Positions 26,723 through 36,459 are shown, counted from the first letter of the stretch. The stretch is 64,000 bases of DNA from UBA2334 sp049653005 (GCA_049653005.1 JBASFL010000104.1:37046-101045); one strand, 5' to 3'. Notes: generated from the letters alone by a model not told the origin. A program made the numbers and translations.

Positions 26723-27458
26723 ATGGGGCAAACACATCCACCCGGTCGGTGATGAGGCCGTCCAGCCCGAGTGCCAGCAGCTGCTGCACTCGAACGGGGT
26801 CGTTCACGGTGTAGGCCAGGGTGCGCAGCCCAGCGGCTTGGCAGGCGCTTACCGTTTCAGCTGTCCAAAGCGGGTGGTGGCAGACCACGGCCACACAGCC
26901 CAGTTGCTGCGCCAGGGCCATCCCAGCGTGCGGCAAGCGGTCCAACAGCAGGCCCCGGGGCAAGCCGGGCGCCGCAGCCCGTGCTGCCGCCAGGCTTTCG
27001 GGTTGGAACGAGGTCAGCAGCGGCGGCACGTCTGCACCCGCCCACAGGGCTTGTGCCGCTTGGGCCAACCGGTGACCCGTTTCGGTTTCCAAACCTGGGG
27101 TGGGTTTGATTTCAATGTTCAGACACACGCCTTGCGCTTGGCACCAGGCCGCAACGGCTGCCAGGGTCGGCAAAGGTTCACTGGCAAAGGCCGGGCTGTG
27201 CCAGCCACCCGCGTCCAGATGGCTCAACGCACGCCAGGGCAGGTGCCCGGCAGTGCCGTGGCCGTTGGTGGTGCGCTCCAGGGTGGCGTCGTGCAGCAGA
27301 AACGGCACGCCGTCGGCGCTCAGTTTCACGTCGCACTCGGCCATGCGGTAGCCGTGGGCTGTGCCCAGGCGCAGGGCGGCCAGGGTGTTTTCAGGGGCCA
27401 GCGTGCCCGCGCCACGGTGGGCGATCCAGCGGGGGTAGGGCCAAACAGCAAGCGACAT
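26721..27458 (-). CDS. ugpQ: Glycerophosphodiester phosphodiesterase
   Basis: GDPD enzyme of 245 residues that cleaves glycerophosphodiesters into glycerol 3-phosphate and an alcohol. Catalytic parts are visible: IAHRGAGTLAPENTLAA with the general-base His and metal-binding Glu at about 13-29, then ECDVKLSADGVPFLLHDATLERTT with the second His. No signal peptide, so it should be cytosolic, like UgpQ. I chose the ATG at 27458 (MSLAVWPYPRWIAHRG); an upstream start would add 21 residues unlike the family. Confidence 0.92.
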   Translation of the reverse strand: MSLAVWPYPRWIAHRGAGTLAPENTLAALRLGTAHGYRMAECDVKLSADGVPFLLHDATLERTTNGHGTAGHLPWRALSHLDAGGWHSPAFASEPLPTLAAVAAWCQAQGVCLNIEIKPTPGLETETGHRLAQAAQALWAGADVPPLLTSFQPESLAAARAAAPGLPRGLLLDRLPHAGMALAQQLGCVAVVCHHPLWTAETVSACQAAGLRTLAYTVNDPVRVQQLLALGLDGLITDRVDVFAP

Positions 27459-27595
27459 GGGTCGATTGTCACCGCCCGCCAGCCAAGCGGTCACCCTGAG
27501 CGGGGTGTGTGTATGTTGCACTGCGGTACCATCACCACCCCCCGGAATTTGAGCCCCAGCGCCCTTCGCGCACTGACCGGGGAAGGCCCCACGAC

Positions 27596-30500
27596 ATGAA
27601 CGCCCCCACCCCCCTCCAGCACCTGTTGCCCCCCGTGGGCGAAGCCCCCCGGCTTCGCGAGATTCCGTACAACTACACGTCCTTCTCTGACCGGGAAATC
27701 GTCATCCGCCTGCTGGGCACAGCCGCCTGGGTCGTGTTGAACCAGTTGCGCCAAGAGCGGCGCACGGGCCGCTCTGCCCGCATGCTGTACGAAGTGATGG
27801 GCGACATCTGGGTGGTGCAGCGCAACCCCTATTTGCAAGACGACCTGCTGGACAACCCCAAGCGCCGCCGCCAGTTGGTGGACGCCTTGCACCACCGCTT
27901 GGGCGAAGTGCAAAAGCGCCGCACCCCCGGCGAAGACGCCGAGCGCGACGCGCTTGTGGCAACACTGCTTGGTGCGGCACGCGGTGCGGTGGAACGTTTT
28001 GCCCGCCAGTTCGACGACATGGCCCGTCTGCGAACGAAGGTGGTGCGGGCACTGGGCAAATACACCGCCAAAGACAACATCAAATTCGACGGCCTCAGCC
28101 GCGTGAGCCACGTGACCGACGCCACCGACTGGCGCGTGGAATACCCGTTTGTGGTGCTGACGCCCGACACCGAGACCGAAATGGCCGGGCTGGTGAAAGG
28201 CTGCATCGAGCTGGCGCTGACCATCATTCCCCGTGGGGGTGGCACCGGCTACACCGGCGGCGCCATTCCGCTCACTTGGCAGAGCGCGGTCATCAACACG
28301 GAAAAGCTCGAAGCCATGACCGAGGTGGAAATGCGCACGCTGCCCGGCGTGGACCACCCCGTGCCCACCATCTGGACCGAGGCCGGTGTGGTGACGCAGC
28401 GCGTGGCCGACGCGGCCGAGCGCGCAGGCTTCGTGTTTGCCGTGGACCCCACCAGTGCCGAAGCCAGCTGCGTGGGCGGCAACGTGGCCATGAACGCCGG
28501 TGGCAAGAAGGCCGTGCTGTGGGGCACCGCGCTGGACAACCTGGCCAGCTGGCGCATGGTCACGCCCGACGCCCAGTGGCTGGAAGTCACCCGCGTGGAC
28601 CACAACCTGGGCAAGATCCACGATGCCGAAACCGCCAGCTTTGAGCTGGCCTATTTTGAGGCCGATGGCAAAACCCCCATCCGCACCGAGCGTTTGGTGA
28701 TTGCCGGTCCGAGCTTCCGAAAGGAAGGCCTGGGCAAAGACGTGACCGACAAGTTCCTCAGTGGCCTGCCCGGCATTCAGAAAGAAGGCTGCGACGGCCT
28801 CATCACCAGCTGCCGCTGGGTGGTGCACCGCATGCCCGCGCACACCCGCACCGTTTGCCTGGAGTTTTTTGGCCACGCCCGCGACGCGGTGCCGAGCATC
28901 GTGGACATCAAAGACTTCATGTTTGCCGAGCAAAAGCGCAGCGGCGTGTTGCTGGCGGGCCTGGAGCACCTGGACGACCGTTACCTCAAGGCGGTGGGTT
29001 ACGCCACCAAGAGCAAGCGCGGCGGCTTCCCCAAAATGGTGCTGTTTGGCGACATCGCCGGTGACAACGCCGACGACGTGGCCCGCGTCACCAGCGAAGT
29101 GGTGCGCCTGGCCAACGGCCGCAGCGGCGAAGGTTTTGTGGCCATCAGCCCCGAAGCGCGCAAAAAATTCTGGCTTGACCGCAAACGCACGGCCGCCATC
29201 AGCAAACACACCAACGCCTTCAAGGTGAACGAAGACGTGGTGATTCCGCTGCCCCGCATGGCGGAATACACCGACGGCATCGAGCGCATCAACATCGAGC
29301 TGAGCCTGCGCAACAAACTGAAGTTTTGCGACGAACTGGCCGCGTTCTTCAGCTCGGGCAACTTGCCCCTGGGCAAAACCGACGACGCCAACGACATTGC
29401 CAGCGCCGATTTGCTGGAAGACCGCGTGACCCAGGCGCTGGACCTGGTGGCCGGCGTGCGCGCCCAGTGGGCCCAGTGGCTGGCCGATGTGGACCCGCTG
29501 TTCCCCCAGCTGCAAGACCACACCCTACGCGCCAGCTGGAAAACCCAGATCAAGGCCCCGCTGCAAGCCACCTTTGCAGGTGCTGCGTTCGCGCCCATCC
29601 TGGCCGAGTGCCAGGCCATCCACAAGCGTGTGCTCAAAGGCCGCGTGTGGGTGGCGCTGCACATGCACGCCGGTGACGGCAACGTGCACACCAACATCCC
29701 CGTCAACAGCGACGACTACGACATGCTGCAAACCGCTCACGAGGCGGTGGCTCGCATCATGAAGCTGGCGCGCAGCCTGGACGGCGTGATCTCGGGTGAG
29801 CACGGCATTGGCATCACCAAGCTGGAGTTTTTGACCGACGAAGAGTTGGCCCCGTTTGCCGATTACAAGCGCCGCATCGACCCAGAAGGCCGTTTCAACA
29901 AAGGTAAATTGCTCCGCAGGGAAGAGCAAACAAATGAGTCTGGTCAAGCGCTGGGTGCCAATTTGGCTTACAAGTTGGACTTGCACGCGGACCTGACCAA
30001 CGCCTACACCCCCAGCTTCGGGCTGATGGGCTATGAGTCGCTCATCATGCAGCAGAGCGACATCGGCGCCATTGCCGATTCGGTGAAGGACTGCCTGCGC
30101 TGCGGCAAGTGCAAACCCGTGTGCGCCACCCACGTGCCACGCGCCAACCTGCTCTACAGCCCGCGCAACAAAATTCTGGCGACCTCACTGCTGGTGGAGG
30201 CCTTCTTGTACGAAGAGCAAACCCGCCGGGGCGTCAGCATCAAGCACTGGCAAGAGTTTGAAGACGTCGCCGACCACTGCACCGTGTGCCACAAGTGCGA
30301 GTCGCCGTGCCCGGTCAAGATCGACTTCGGCACCGTGTCCATGAACATGCGCAACCTGCTGCGCAAGATGGGCAAGAAAAGTTTCCGCCCTGGCAACGCG
30401 GCGGCCATGTTGTTCCTGAACGCCACCAGCCCCCAAACCATCAACCTGATGCGCACTGGCATGGTGGACATCGGCTTCAAGGTTCAGCGCCTGGCCAACA

Positions 30501-31540
30501 ACGTGTTGCAAGGTTTTGCCCGCAAGCAAACGGCCAAACCCCCGGCCACGCTGGGCACCGCGCCCATCAAAGAGCAGGTGATTCACTTCATCAACAAAAA
30601 AATGCCCGGTGGCCTGCCGAAAAAAACGGCCCGCGCCTTGCTGGACATTGAAGACCGCGACTACGTGCCCATCATCCGCAACCCGGCTGCCACCACGGCC
30701 GAGACGGAGGCGGTGTTTTATTTCCCCGGTTGCGGCTCAGAGCGCCTGTTCAGCCAGGTGGGTTTGGCCACCCAGGCCATGCTGTGGCACGCCGGGGTGC
30801 AAACCGTGTTGCCGCCGGGCTATTTGTGCTGTGGCTACCCCCAGCGCGGGTCTGGGCAGTTTGAGAAGGCGGACAAAATCATCACCGACAACCGGGTGCT
30901 GTTCCACCGCGTGGCCAACACGCTGAACTACCTGGACATCAAAACCGTGGTGGTGAGCTGCGGCACCTGCTACGACCAGTTGCAGGGCTACCAGTTCGAC
31001 AAGATATTCCCCGGCTGCCGCATCATCGACATCCACGAATACCTGCTCGAAAAGGGCATCACCCTGCCCAATGCCGACCAGCCCGGTGCGGGCGGCTACC
31101 TGTACCACGACCCCTGCCACACCCCCATGAAGCTGCAAGACCCGTTGAAAACGGTCAAGGCGCTGGTGGGCGACAACGTGATGGACAGCAAGCGCTGCTG
31201 CGGCGAGTCGGGCACGCTGGGCGTGACGCGCCCCGACGTGTCCACGCAAATTCGCTTCCGCAAAGAAGAAGAACTGCGCAAAAACGAGCTGGCCCTGCGC
31301 GCCAAAACCGCGGCCTTGGGCACACAGCCCATGGCCGAAGGCCAGGGCAACGTGAAGATCCTCACCTCTTGTCCCAGCTGCCTGCAAGGCCTGAGCCGCT
31401 ATCAAGACGACCTGAGCAACGGCCTGCTGGAGGCCGACTACATCGTGGTCGAAATGGCCAAGCTCATCTTGGGCGACAACTGGCTGCCCGAGTACGTCGA
31501 GCGCGCCAACCAGGGCGGTATCGAGCGGGTGTTGGTGTGA
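27596..31540 (+). CDS. Fused FAD-linked dehydrogenase/iron-sulfur oxidoreductase (DUF3683)
   Basis: A 1314-residue membrane-associated oxidoreductase. In order: DUF3683 N-terminus (about 1-130), FAD-binding PCMH domain (about 150-400, with GGTGYTGGA and GGNVAMNAGG), FAD-oxidase C-terminal domain (to about 770, with GDGNVHTNIP and SGEHGIG), two 4Fe-4S motifs (Cys833, 836, 839, 843 in CLRCGKCKPVC and a second CTVCHKCESPCP near 895), then two CCG domains (YLCCGYPQRG, RCCGESGTLG). The arrangement resembles D-lactate or glycolate dehydrogenases that feed electrons to quinone; the substrate is not established. A diverged antisense repeat copy lies at residues 776-790, exactly in the linker between flavin and Fe-S halves. 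The ATG at 27596 starts MNAPTPLQHL. Confidence 0.88.
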   Translation: MNAPTPLQHLLPPVGEAPRLREIPYNYTSFSDREIVIRLLGTAAWVVLNQLRQERRTGRSARMLYEVMGDIWVVQRNPYLQDDLLDNPKRRRQLVDALHHRLGEVQKRRTPGEDAERDALVATLLGAARGAVERFARQFDDMARLRTKVVRALGKYTAKDNIKFDGLSRVSHVTDATDWRVEYPFVVLTPDTETEMAGLVKGCIELALTIIPRGGGTGYTGGAIPLTWQSAVINTEKLEAMTEVEMRTLPGVDHPVPTIWTEAGVVTQRVADAAERAGFVFAVDPTSAEASCVGGNVAMNAGGKKAVLWGTALDNLASWRMVTPDAQWLEVTRVDHNLGKIHDAETASFELAYFEADGKTPIRTERLVIAGPSFRKEGLGKDVTDKFLSGLPGIQKEGCDGLITSCRWVVHRMPAHTRTVCLEFFGHARDAVPSIVDIKDFMFAEQKRSGVLLAGLEHLDDRYLKAVGYATKSKRGGFPKMVLFGDIAGDNADDVARVTSEVVRLANGRSGEGFVAISPEARKKFWLDRKRTAAISKHTNAFKVNEDVVIPLPRMAEYTDGIERINIELSLRNKLKFCDELAAFFSSGNLPLGKTDDANDIASADLLEDRVTQALDLVAGVRAQWAQWLADVDPLFPQLQDHTLRASWKTQIKAPLQATFAGAAFAPILAECQAIHKRVLKGRVWVALHMHAGDGNVHTNIPVNSDDYDMLQTAHEAVARIMKLARSLDGVISGEHGIGITKLEFLTDEELAPFADYKRRIDPEGRFNKGKLLRREEQTNESGQALGANLAYKLDLHADLTNAYTPSFGLMGYESLIMQQSDIGAIADSVKDCLRCGKCKPVCATHVPRANLLYSPRNKILATSLLVEAFLYEEQTRRGVSIKHWQEFEDVADHCTVCHKCESPCPVKIDFGTVSMNMRNLLRKMGKKSFRPGNAAAMLFLNATSPQTINLMRTGMVDIGFKVQRLANNVLQGFARKQTAKPPATLGTAPIKEQVIHFINKKMPGGLPKKTARALLDIEDRDYVPIIRNPAATTAETEAVFYFPGCGSERLFSQVGLATQAMLWHAGVQTVLPPGYLCCGYPQRGSGQFEKADKIITDNRVLFHRVANTLNYLDIKTVVVSCGTCYDQLQGYQFDKIFPGCRIIDIHEYLLEKGITLPNADQPGAGGYLYHDPCHTPMKLQDPLKTVKALVGDNVMDSKRCCGESGTLGVTRPDVSTQIRFRKEEELRKNELALRAKTAALGTQPMAEGQGNVKILTSCPSCLQGLSRYQDDLSNGLLEADYIVVEMAKLILGDNWLPEYVERANQGGIERVLV
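29923..29966 (-). repeat. Dispersed 45-bp repeat, copy 7 (linker of the FAD/Fe-S protein)
   Basis: Plus strand AGAGCAAAC, then GTCAAGCGCT and GCCAATTT, matching the reverse of copies 2 and 4. The core starts at 29951 and the GCTC equivalent of GCTA at 29927, keeping the 24-nt phase. It is antisense to the gene and diverged. Confidence 0.6.
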
Positions 31541-31548
31541 GGCACGGC

Positions 31549-32019
31549 ATGGAACCCTTTCATGACCCGGTCGAGGCTGGGCTGTCCGCGTTGGCCCCCG
31601 CGTGCCCGCTGTGCGAAGCCGATGGTGGTTGGCTGATCGCCCGGCTGGGCGTGTGTCGCGTCATTCGCGCCGATGAGCCCGGTTTTCCCGCGCTGTACCG
31701 CGTGGTGCTGAACGACCACGTGGCCGAATGGAGCGATGTGCCCGAGGCCGACCAGCTCGAAGTCATGCGTGTGGTCAACACCGTCGAGCGCGTGCTGCGC
31801 GAGCAGCTGCACCCCACCAAAATCAACCTGGCTGCGCTGGGCAACGTGGTGCCCCATGTGCATTGGCACGTGATTGCCCGGTTCGACTGGGACAGCCACT
31901 TCCCCGCACCCATCTGGGCCCAGCCCCAACGCACGGTGGAGCCCGGCCAGTTGTCGGTGCTGACCCACCTGATGCCCCGTGTAGACGATGTGTTGCGCCA
32001 GCGGCTGTTGCCCTGGTAA
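31549..32019 (+). CDS. HIT-family hydrolase
   Basis: A 156-residue histidine-triad protein, a nucleotidyl hydrolase or transferase. The HIT motif is HVHWHVIARF near 105-114, preceded by INLAALGNVVP. Conserved cysteines (CPLC) near the N-terminus may bind zinc, as in other HIT members. It starts 9 bp after the large oxidoreductase gene in the same direction, so the two are likely co-transcribed. Substrate unknown. Confidence 0.88.
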   Translation: MEPFHDPVEAGLSALAPACPLCEADGGWLIARLGVCRVIRADEPGFPALYRVVLNDHVAEWSDVPEADQLEVMRVVNTVERVLREQLHPTKINLAALGNVVPHVHWHVIARFDWDSHFPAPIWAQPQRTVEPGQLSVLTHLMPRVDDVLRQRLLPW

Positions 32020-32054
32020 ACCTTGTTTGTCCACCTCTGATCCAGGAGATTTTC

Positions 32055-32468
32055 ATGGCCGGTATGACCCCCAACACCCCCAACCCCCAGTCGGTCACGC
32101 TGCACCAGCAGTCCAAGGTGCTGGAGGTGGGTTTTGACAACGGGCAAACTTTCCGCATCCCGTTTGAATTGATGCGCGTGTGCTCACCCTCTGCCGAGGT
32201 GCAGGGCCACGGCCCAGGCCAAGAGGTGTTGCAAACCGGCAAGCGCCAGGTGGACGTGGTGGCGCTGGAGCCTGTGGGCAACTACGCGCTGCAGCCCACC
32301 TTTTCCGACGGGCACGACAGCGGCATTTTTTCGTGGGATTACCTTTACTTTCTCGGCTCTCAGGCCGATGAACTGTGGGCGGATTACAACGCCCGCTTGG
32401 CCGCTGCGGGCGTTGACCGCGATGCCCCGATGCCCGACAAGGCCGGTCAGGCCTGTGGCAGCCATTGA
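32055..32468 (+). CDS. DUF971 domain protein
   Basis: A 137-residue protein made of a single DUF971 domain, the fold also found at the N-terminus of gamma-butyrobetaine hydroxylase. LHQQSKVLEVGFDNGQTFRIPFELMRV-type strands and WDYLYFLG are visible. Proteins of this form are widespread next to ubiE in Burkholderiales; some DUF971 proteins have been linked to Fe-S biology, but no activity can be claimed here. A good AGGAGA ribosome site precedes the ATG. ubiE starts 16 bp downstream, so it is in the ubiE operon. Confidence 0.82.
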   Translation: MAGMTPNTPNPQSVTLHQQSKVLEVGFDNGQTFRIPFELMRVCSPSAEVQGHGPGQEVLQTGKRQVDVVALEPVGNYALQPTFSDGHDSGIFSWDYLYFLGSQADELWADYNARLAAAGVDRDAPMPDKAGQACGSH

Positions 32469-32484
32469 CACGTAACATCGAACC

Positions 32485-33216
32485 ATGAGCGCCACACACT
32501 TCGGTTTTCAGTCGGTTGACGAGCAAGAAAAGGCCCGCAAAGTCAGGGGCGTGTTCGACTCCGTTGCCCCGAAATACGACGTGATGAACGACGTCATGTC
32601 CATGGGCTTGCACCGCATCTGGAAGGCTTACACCCAAACGGTGGCCAACGTGCGCGAGGGCATGCAAGTGCTCGACATCGCGGGTGGCACGGGCGACCTG
32701 TCGCTGGGTTTTGCACCCCGTGTGGGCAAAACCGGCACCGTGGTGCACACCGACATCAACGAAGCCATGTTGCGCGAAGGCCGCGCGCGCTTGCTGAACA
32801 AGGGCATTGTGTTGCCCACCCTGGTGTGCGATGCCGAGAAGCTGCCTTTCCCCGACAACCATTTCGACGTGGTGTCGGTGGCGTTCGGTTTGCGCAACAT
32901 GACGCACAAAGACGTGGCGCTGGCCGAGATGTGCCGCGTCCTGAAACCCAGCGGTCGGTTGTTTGTGCTGGAGTTTTCCCGCGTGGCCAAGCCCCTGGAA
33001 AAAGCGTATGACTGGTATTCGTTCAACCTCTTGCCGAAACTGGGTGGACTGATTGCGAATGACGAAGCCAGCTACCGTTACCTGGCTGAGTCCATTCGCA
33101 TGCACCCCTCGCAAGAAGAGCTGAAGGCGCTGATGAAAACGGCCGGTTTTGGCCATGTGGACGTCCACAACCTCACCGGCGGTGTGGTGGCCTTGCATGT
33201 GGGCACCAAGTGCTGA
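32485..33216 (+). CDS. ubiE: Ubiquinone/menaquinone C-methyltransferase
   Basis: SAM-dependent methyltransferase, 243 residues, that carries out the C-methylation of 2-polyprenyl-6-methoxy-1,4-benzoquinol. The N-terminal FDSVAPKYDVMNDVMSMGLH and the SAM motif LDIAGGTGDLS near 71-81 are typical; FGLRNMTHKD follows. It opens a ubiquinone block with ubiJ and ubiB; a Tim44-like gene lies in between. Confidence 0.97.
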   Translation: MSATHFGFQSVDEQEKARKVRGVFDSVAPKYDVMNDVMSMGLHRIWKAYTQTVANVREGMQVLDIAGGTGDLSLGFAPRVGKTGTVVHTDINEAMLREGRARLLNKGIVLPTLVCDAEKLPFPDNHFDVVSVAFGLRNMTHKDVALAEMCRVLKPSGRLFVLEFSRVAKPLEKAYDWYSFNLLPKLGGLIANDEASYRYLAESIRMHPSQEELKALMKTAGFGHVDVHNLTGGVVALHVGTKC

Positions 33217-33273
33217 CGGTGTCGGTGGAACGGGCCGTGTTGGGTGTGTGGGCGTGATTTTGGGGAGATTGTC

Positions 33274-34254
33274 ATGAAGTTGCTGTCTGTCGTGTTGGTG
33301 GTGTTTCTGGCCCTGGGTGCCGACATGGCGTCGGCCAAACGCTTGGGCGGTGGTGCCTCGGTGGGCAAGCAGTCAGGGCATGTCACGCAGCCGCAAGCGG
33401 CCCCCATGGTTGCCCCTGCTGCCGTGCCTGCTGCGGCATCTCCGAAGGCTGCCGCGCCTGCGGGTGCACCAACCCCCTCCAAGCCTTGGATGGGCATGTT
33501 GGGGGGCTTGGCGGCAGGCCTGGGCTTGGCTTGGTTGGCGTCATCGCTGGGCTTGGGTGAGGTGTTTGGCCAGTTGCTGCTGTTTGGTTTGTTGGCTGTG
33601 TTGGCCATGGCGGTGCTGGGTTGGGTGTTGCGCAAGCGGGCGGCGCGCGCTGGCGATGCTCCCCATGGGCTGGGCGGGCTGGCTTACCAAGGCGCTGCGG
33701 GCCGTGGGGGCTCGCCCCGCAACTACAGCCCCCAGAACGTGGGCAACGATGCATCGGCCCGGCCATGGGAGCGCAGCACCACAGGCTTCGAACCCAGCCG
33801 CTTTGGCGATGCGCCTGTGGCCGGGGGCTTGATGGGCTCCGGGTTGGTCAATGCCCCGACCTGGGGCATTCCGCAGGGCTTTGACGTGGACGCCTTTTTG
33901 CAGGCGTCCAAAACCAACTTCATCGGCTTGCAAGCGGCGTGGGACCGCTCGGACATTCCCAGTTTGCGCGCCATGATGACGGACGACATGCTCGCCCAGA
34001 TCAAAGCCCAGCTGGCCGACCGCGAACAGCACTCGGGCAGCGTCTACAACGTGACCGAGGTGGTGATGCTGGAAGCCCGGTTGCTGGGCATTGAAGAGCT
34101 GGACCATGCCCACATGGCCAGCGTTGAGTTCTCCGGCATGATCCGCGAAGAGGTGTCTGCGGGCCCCAACCCTTTCCGTGAAGTCTGGAACATCACCCGG
34201 CCCAAGTCTGGTTCGGGTGGCTGGTTGGTGGCTGGGGTACAAGCGTTGCAGTGA
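33274..34254 (+). CDS. Tim44-like domain protein, membrane-anchored
   Basis: A 326-residue protein. A signal-like segment (residues 1-20) is followed by the motif AKRLGGGASVGKQSG, an alanine-proline linker, two membrane segments (about 70-90 and 95-115) and a Tim44-like domain at about 200-326 (FDVDAFLQASKTNFIGLQAAWD, ending with FREVWNITRPKSGSGGW). Its function in bacteria is not settled; members sit in the inner membrane. It lies between ubiE and ubiJ on the same strand, an order I expect in relatives, so a link to quinone metabolism is possible but unproven. Confidence 0.85.
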   Translation: MKLLSVVLVVFLALGADMASAKRLGGGASVGKQSGHVTQPQAAPMVAPAAVPAAASPKAAAPAGAPTPSKPWMGMLGGLAAGLGLAWLASSLGLGEVFGQLLLFGLLAVLAMAVLGWVLRKRAARAGDAPHGLGGLAYQGAAGRGGSPRNYSPQNVGNDASARPWERSTTGFEPSRFGDAPVAGGLMGSGLVNAPTWGIPQGFDVDAFLQASKTNFIGLQAAWDRSDIPSLRAMMTDDMLAQIKAQLADREQHSGSVYNVTEVVMLEARLLGIEELDHAHMASVEFSGMIREEVSAGPNPFREVWNITRPKSGSGGWLVAGVQALQ

Positions 34255-34343
34255 GTCGGTGCTTGCGGCCGCTGTCGGTCAAAATCGGGGGGCGTGTGCA
34301 CACAACGCCCCCTTTTTCTTGTTTGCCTTTGCCTGGGCCTTTC

Positions 34344-34862
34344 ATGCTTCAAAACCTGGTTGACGCGATTCAGCCCCCTGCTTGGGTGGTGGACGAACTT
34401 CAAAACCGCGTGGTCTTGCTGATCAACCACGTGTTGTACCAAGAGCCCCAAGCGGTCGAGCGAGTGCGTCGGCAGCAGGGCAAAACCGCCCGTTTGGTGT
34501 GGGGCCGGTTCGACTTGTCGCTGCAAGCCACCCCGGCGGGTTTGCTCGAAAGGCCCATGGCGGCATCCACCCCCGACCTCACCGTCACGCTCACCCAAAC
34601 GGGTTTGCCTGACCTGGTGCAAACCGTGCTGAAGGGGCAAAAACCCGCGGTCAACATCGAGGGTGATGTCCAATTGGCCGCCGAAGTGGCGTGGCTGGTG
34701 GACAACCTGCGCTGGGATGTGGAAGAGGACTTGGCCCGTGTGGTGGGCGATGTGCCCGCCGCCACGCTGGTGCGTGGCGTGGCGTTGGCCGCCGATGGTG
34801 TGAAGACCTTTGCAGCCCGCTGGCAGCCCGGCGCTGCGGCTGCCCACGCCTCTGCCCCATGA
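34344..34862 (+). CDS. ubiJ: Ubiquinone biosynthesis accessory factor
   Basis: A 172-residue protein with an N-terminal SCP2 lipid-binding domain and a C-terminal helical part, matching UbiJ, which presents hydrophobic ubiquinone intermediates to the Ubi enzyme complex. The ATG at 34344 (MLQNLVDAIQPP) is chosen because upstream residues are not conserved. It overlaps ubiB by four bases (ATGA), so translation is coupled. Confidence 0.88.
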   Translation: MLQNLVDAIQPPAWVVDELQNRVVLLINHVLYQEPQAVERVRRQQGKTARLVWGRFDLSLQATPAGLLERPMAASTPDLTVTLTQTGLPDLVQTVLKGQKPAVNIEGDVQLAAEVAWLVDNLRWDVEEDLARVVGDVPAATLVRGVALAADGVKTFAARWQPGAAAAHASAP

Positions 34863-36415
34863 CGCGGGTGTTGCGCGGCGTTTTCATCCTGTGGGTGGTG
34901 TTGCGCCACGGGTTGGACGAGTTGGTGTTGTCCAGCTTCTCAAACCCCTGGTTGCAGCGCTTGGCCCGGTTCACCCGAATGGGCCGCAAGCTGGCCCAAC
35001 CGCGTGGTGAACGGCTGAGGCTGGCGCTGGAGTCGTTGGGCCCCATCTTTGTCAAATTCGGCCAGGTGTTGTCCACCCGGCGGGATTTGCTGCCGCCCGA
35101 CATCGCCGACGAATTGGCCCATTTGCAAGACCGCGTGCCGCCCTTTCCCAGCGCGGTGGCGGTGGCCACCATCGAGCGCGCGTTTGGCCGCCCCGTGGAT
35201 CAGGTGTTTGCCCAGTTTGACCGCACGCCCGTGGCCAGTGCCTCCATTGCGCAGGTGCACTTTGCGGTGTTGTCCGACGGGCGGGAAGTGGCCGTCAAGG
35301 TGTTGCGGCCCAACATGCTGCCGGTCATTGAAAAAGACCTGGGGCTGATGCGCACCATGGCCACCTGGGTGGAGCGGCTGTCGGCCGATGGCCGTCGCTT
35401 GAAGCCCCGCGAGGTGGTGGCCGAGTTCGACAAATACCTGCATGACGAACTGGACCTGTTGCGCGAAGCCTCCAGCGCCGCCCAGTTGCGCCGCAACATG
35501 CAGGACCTGAACCTGGTGCTCATCCCTGAAATGGTGTGGGACTATTGCCACGCCGATGTGATGGTGATGCAGCGCATGACGGGCGTGCCCATCAGCCAGA
35601 TCGACCGGCTGCGTGCCGCGGGTGTGGACATCAAAAAGCTGGCGCGCGACGGCGTGACGCTTTTTTTCACCCAGGTGTTTCGCGACGGCTTTTTCCATGC
35701 CGACATGCACCCGGGCAACATCCAGGTCAGTTTGGCCCCAGAGACCTTCGGGCGGTACATCTCGCTGGACTTTGGCATCGTCGGTACGCTCACCGAGTTC
35801 GACAAAGAGTACCTGGCGCAAAACTTCACGGCGTTTTTTCAACGTGATTACAAGCGCGTGGCTGAGTTGCACATCGAGTCGGGTTGGGTGCCTCCCGACA
35901 CCCGTGTGGACGAACTGGAAGCGGCCATTCGCGCCGTGTGTGAACCGTACTTTGACCGCCCGCTGAAAGAAATTTCACTGGGCATGGTGCTGATGCGCCT
36001 GTTCCAGACGTCGCGCCGCTTCCACGTGGAAATCCAGCCCCAATTGGTGTTGCTGCAAAAAACCCTGCTCAACATCGAAGGCCTGGGGCGGCAACTCGAC
36101 CCAGAGCTCGATCTGTGGAGCACCGCCAAACCCTTCCTGGAAAAGTGGATGCTGGAGCAGGTGGGCCCCGCCAAGCTGTGGCAACAGCTGAAGGCCGAGG
36201 CCCCGCACTACGCCAAATTGCTGCCCGCGTTGCCCCGGCTGTTGCACGATGCGTTGCAGCGCCAGGCCCATCCCACGCCATCGCCGGAGTTGCTGGCCCT
36301 GCTGGCCGAACAGCGCCGAACCAACCGCCTGCTGCAAGGGGTGGTGTACGCCGGGTTGGGCTTTGCCGCGGGTTTGCTGGCCATGCAGCTGTATTTGCAC
36401 CTGCGTTGGCTGTGA
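34859..36415 (+). CDS. ubiB: Ubiquinone biosynthesis kinase-like protein
   Basis: ABC1/UbiB atypical kinase of 518 residues needed for ubiquinone synthesis, probably by extracting lipid precursors from the membrane. Visible: the KxGQ motif in IFVKFGQVLSTRRDLLP near 64-80, the alanine-rich nucleotide loop ASASIAQVHFA, the lysine in VAVKVLRPN, and FHADMHPGNIQ with LDFGIVG as catalytic and metal-binding loops. Two transmembrane helices close the protein (about 490-515). It ends the ubiE-ubiJ-ubiB block. Confidence 0.96.
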   Translation: MTRVLRGVFILWVVLRHGLDELVLSSFSNPWLQRLARFTRMGRKLAQPRGERLRLALESLGPIFVKFGQVLSTRRDLLPPDIADELAHLQDRVPPFPSAVAVATIERAFGRPVDQVFAQFDRTPVASASIAQVHFAVLSDGREVAVKVLRPNMLPVIEKDLGLMRTMATWVERLSADGRRLKPREVVAEFDKYLHDELDLLREASSAAQLRRNMQDLNLVLIPEMVWDYCHADVMVMQRMTGVPISQIDRLRAAGVDIKKLARDGVTLFFTQVFRDGFFHADMHPGNIQVSLAPETFGRYISLDFGIVGTLTEFDKEYLAQNFTAFFQRDYKRVAELHIESGWVPPDTRVDELEAAIRAVCEPYFDRPLKEISLGMVLMRLFQTSRRFHVEIQPQLVLLQKTLLNIEGLGRQLDPELDLWSTAKPFLEKWMLEQVGPAKLWQQLKAEAPHYAKLLPALPRLLHDALQRQAHPTPSPELLALLAEQRRTNRLLQGVVYAGLGFAAGLLAMQLYLHLRWL

Positions 36416-36459
36416 GGGCCAGTGCCCAGGTGACCAGGCTTGAAAACAGGGCGGCCACC

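Noticed and set aside
27491..29521. A 676-codon open frame antisense to the FAD/Fe-S oxidoreductase
   Set aside because: Same G+C artefact; the plus-strand protein has complete, ordered domains over the same bases.
36440..36445. TTGAAA as a -35 partner of the TATAAT at 36460
   Set aside because: The 14-bp spacing is too short for a standard promoter, so only the -10 box is reported.
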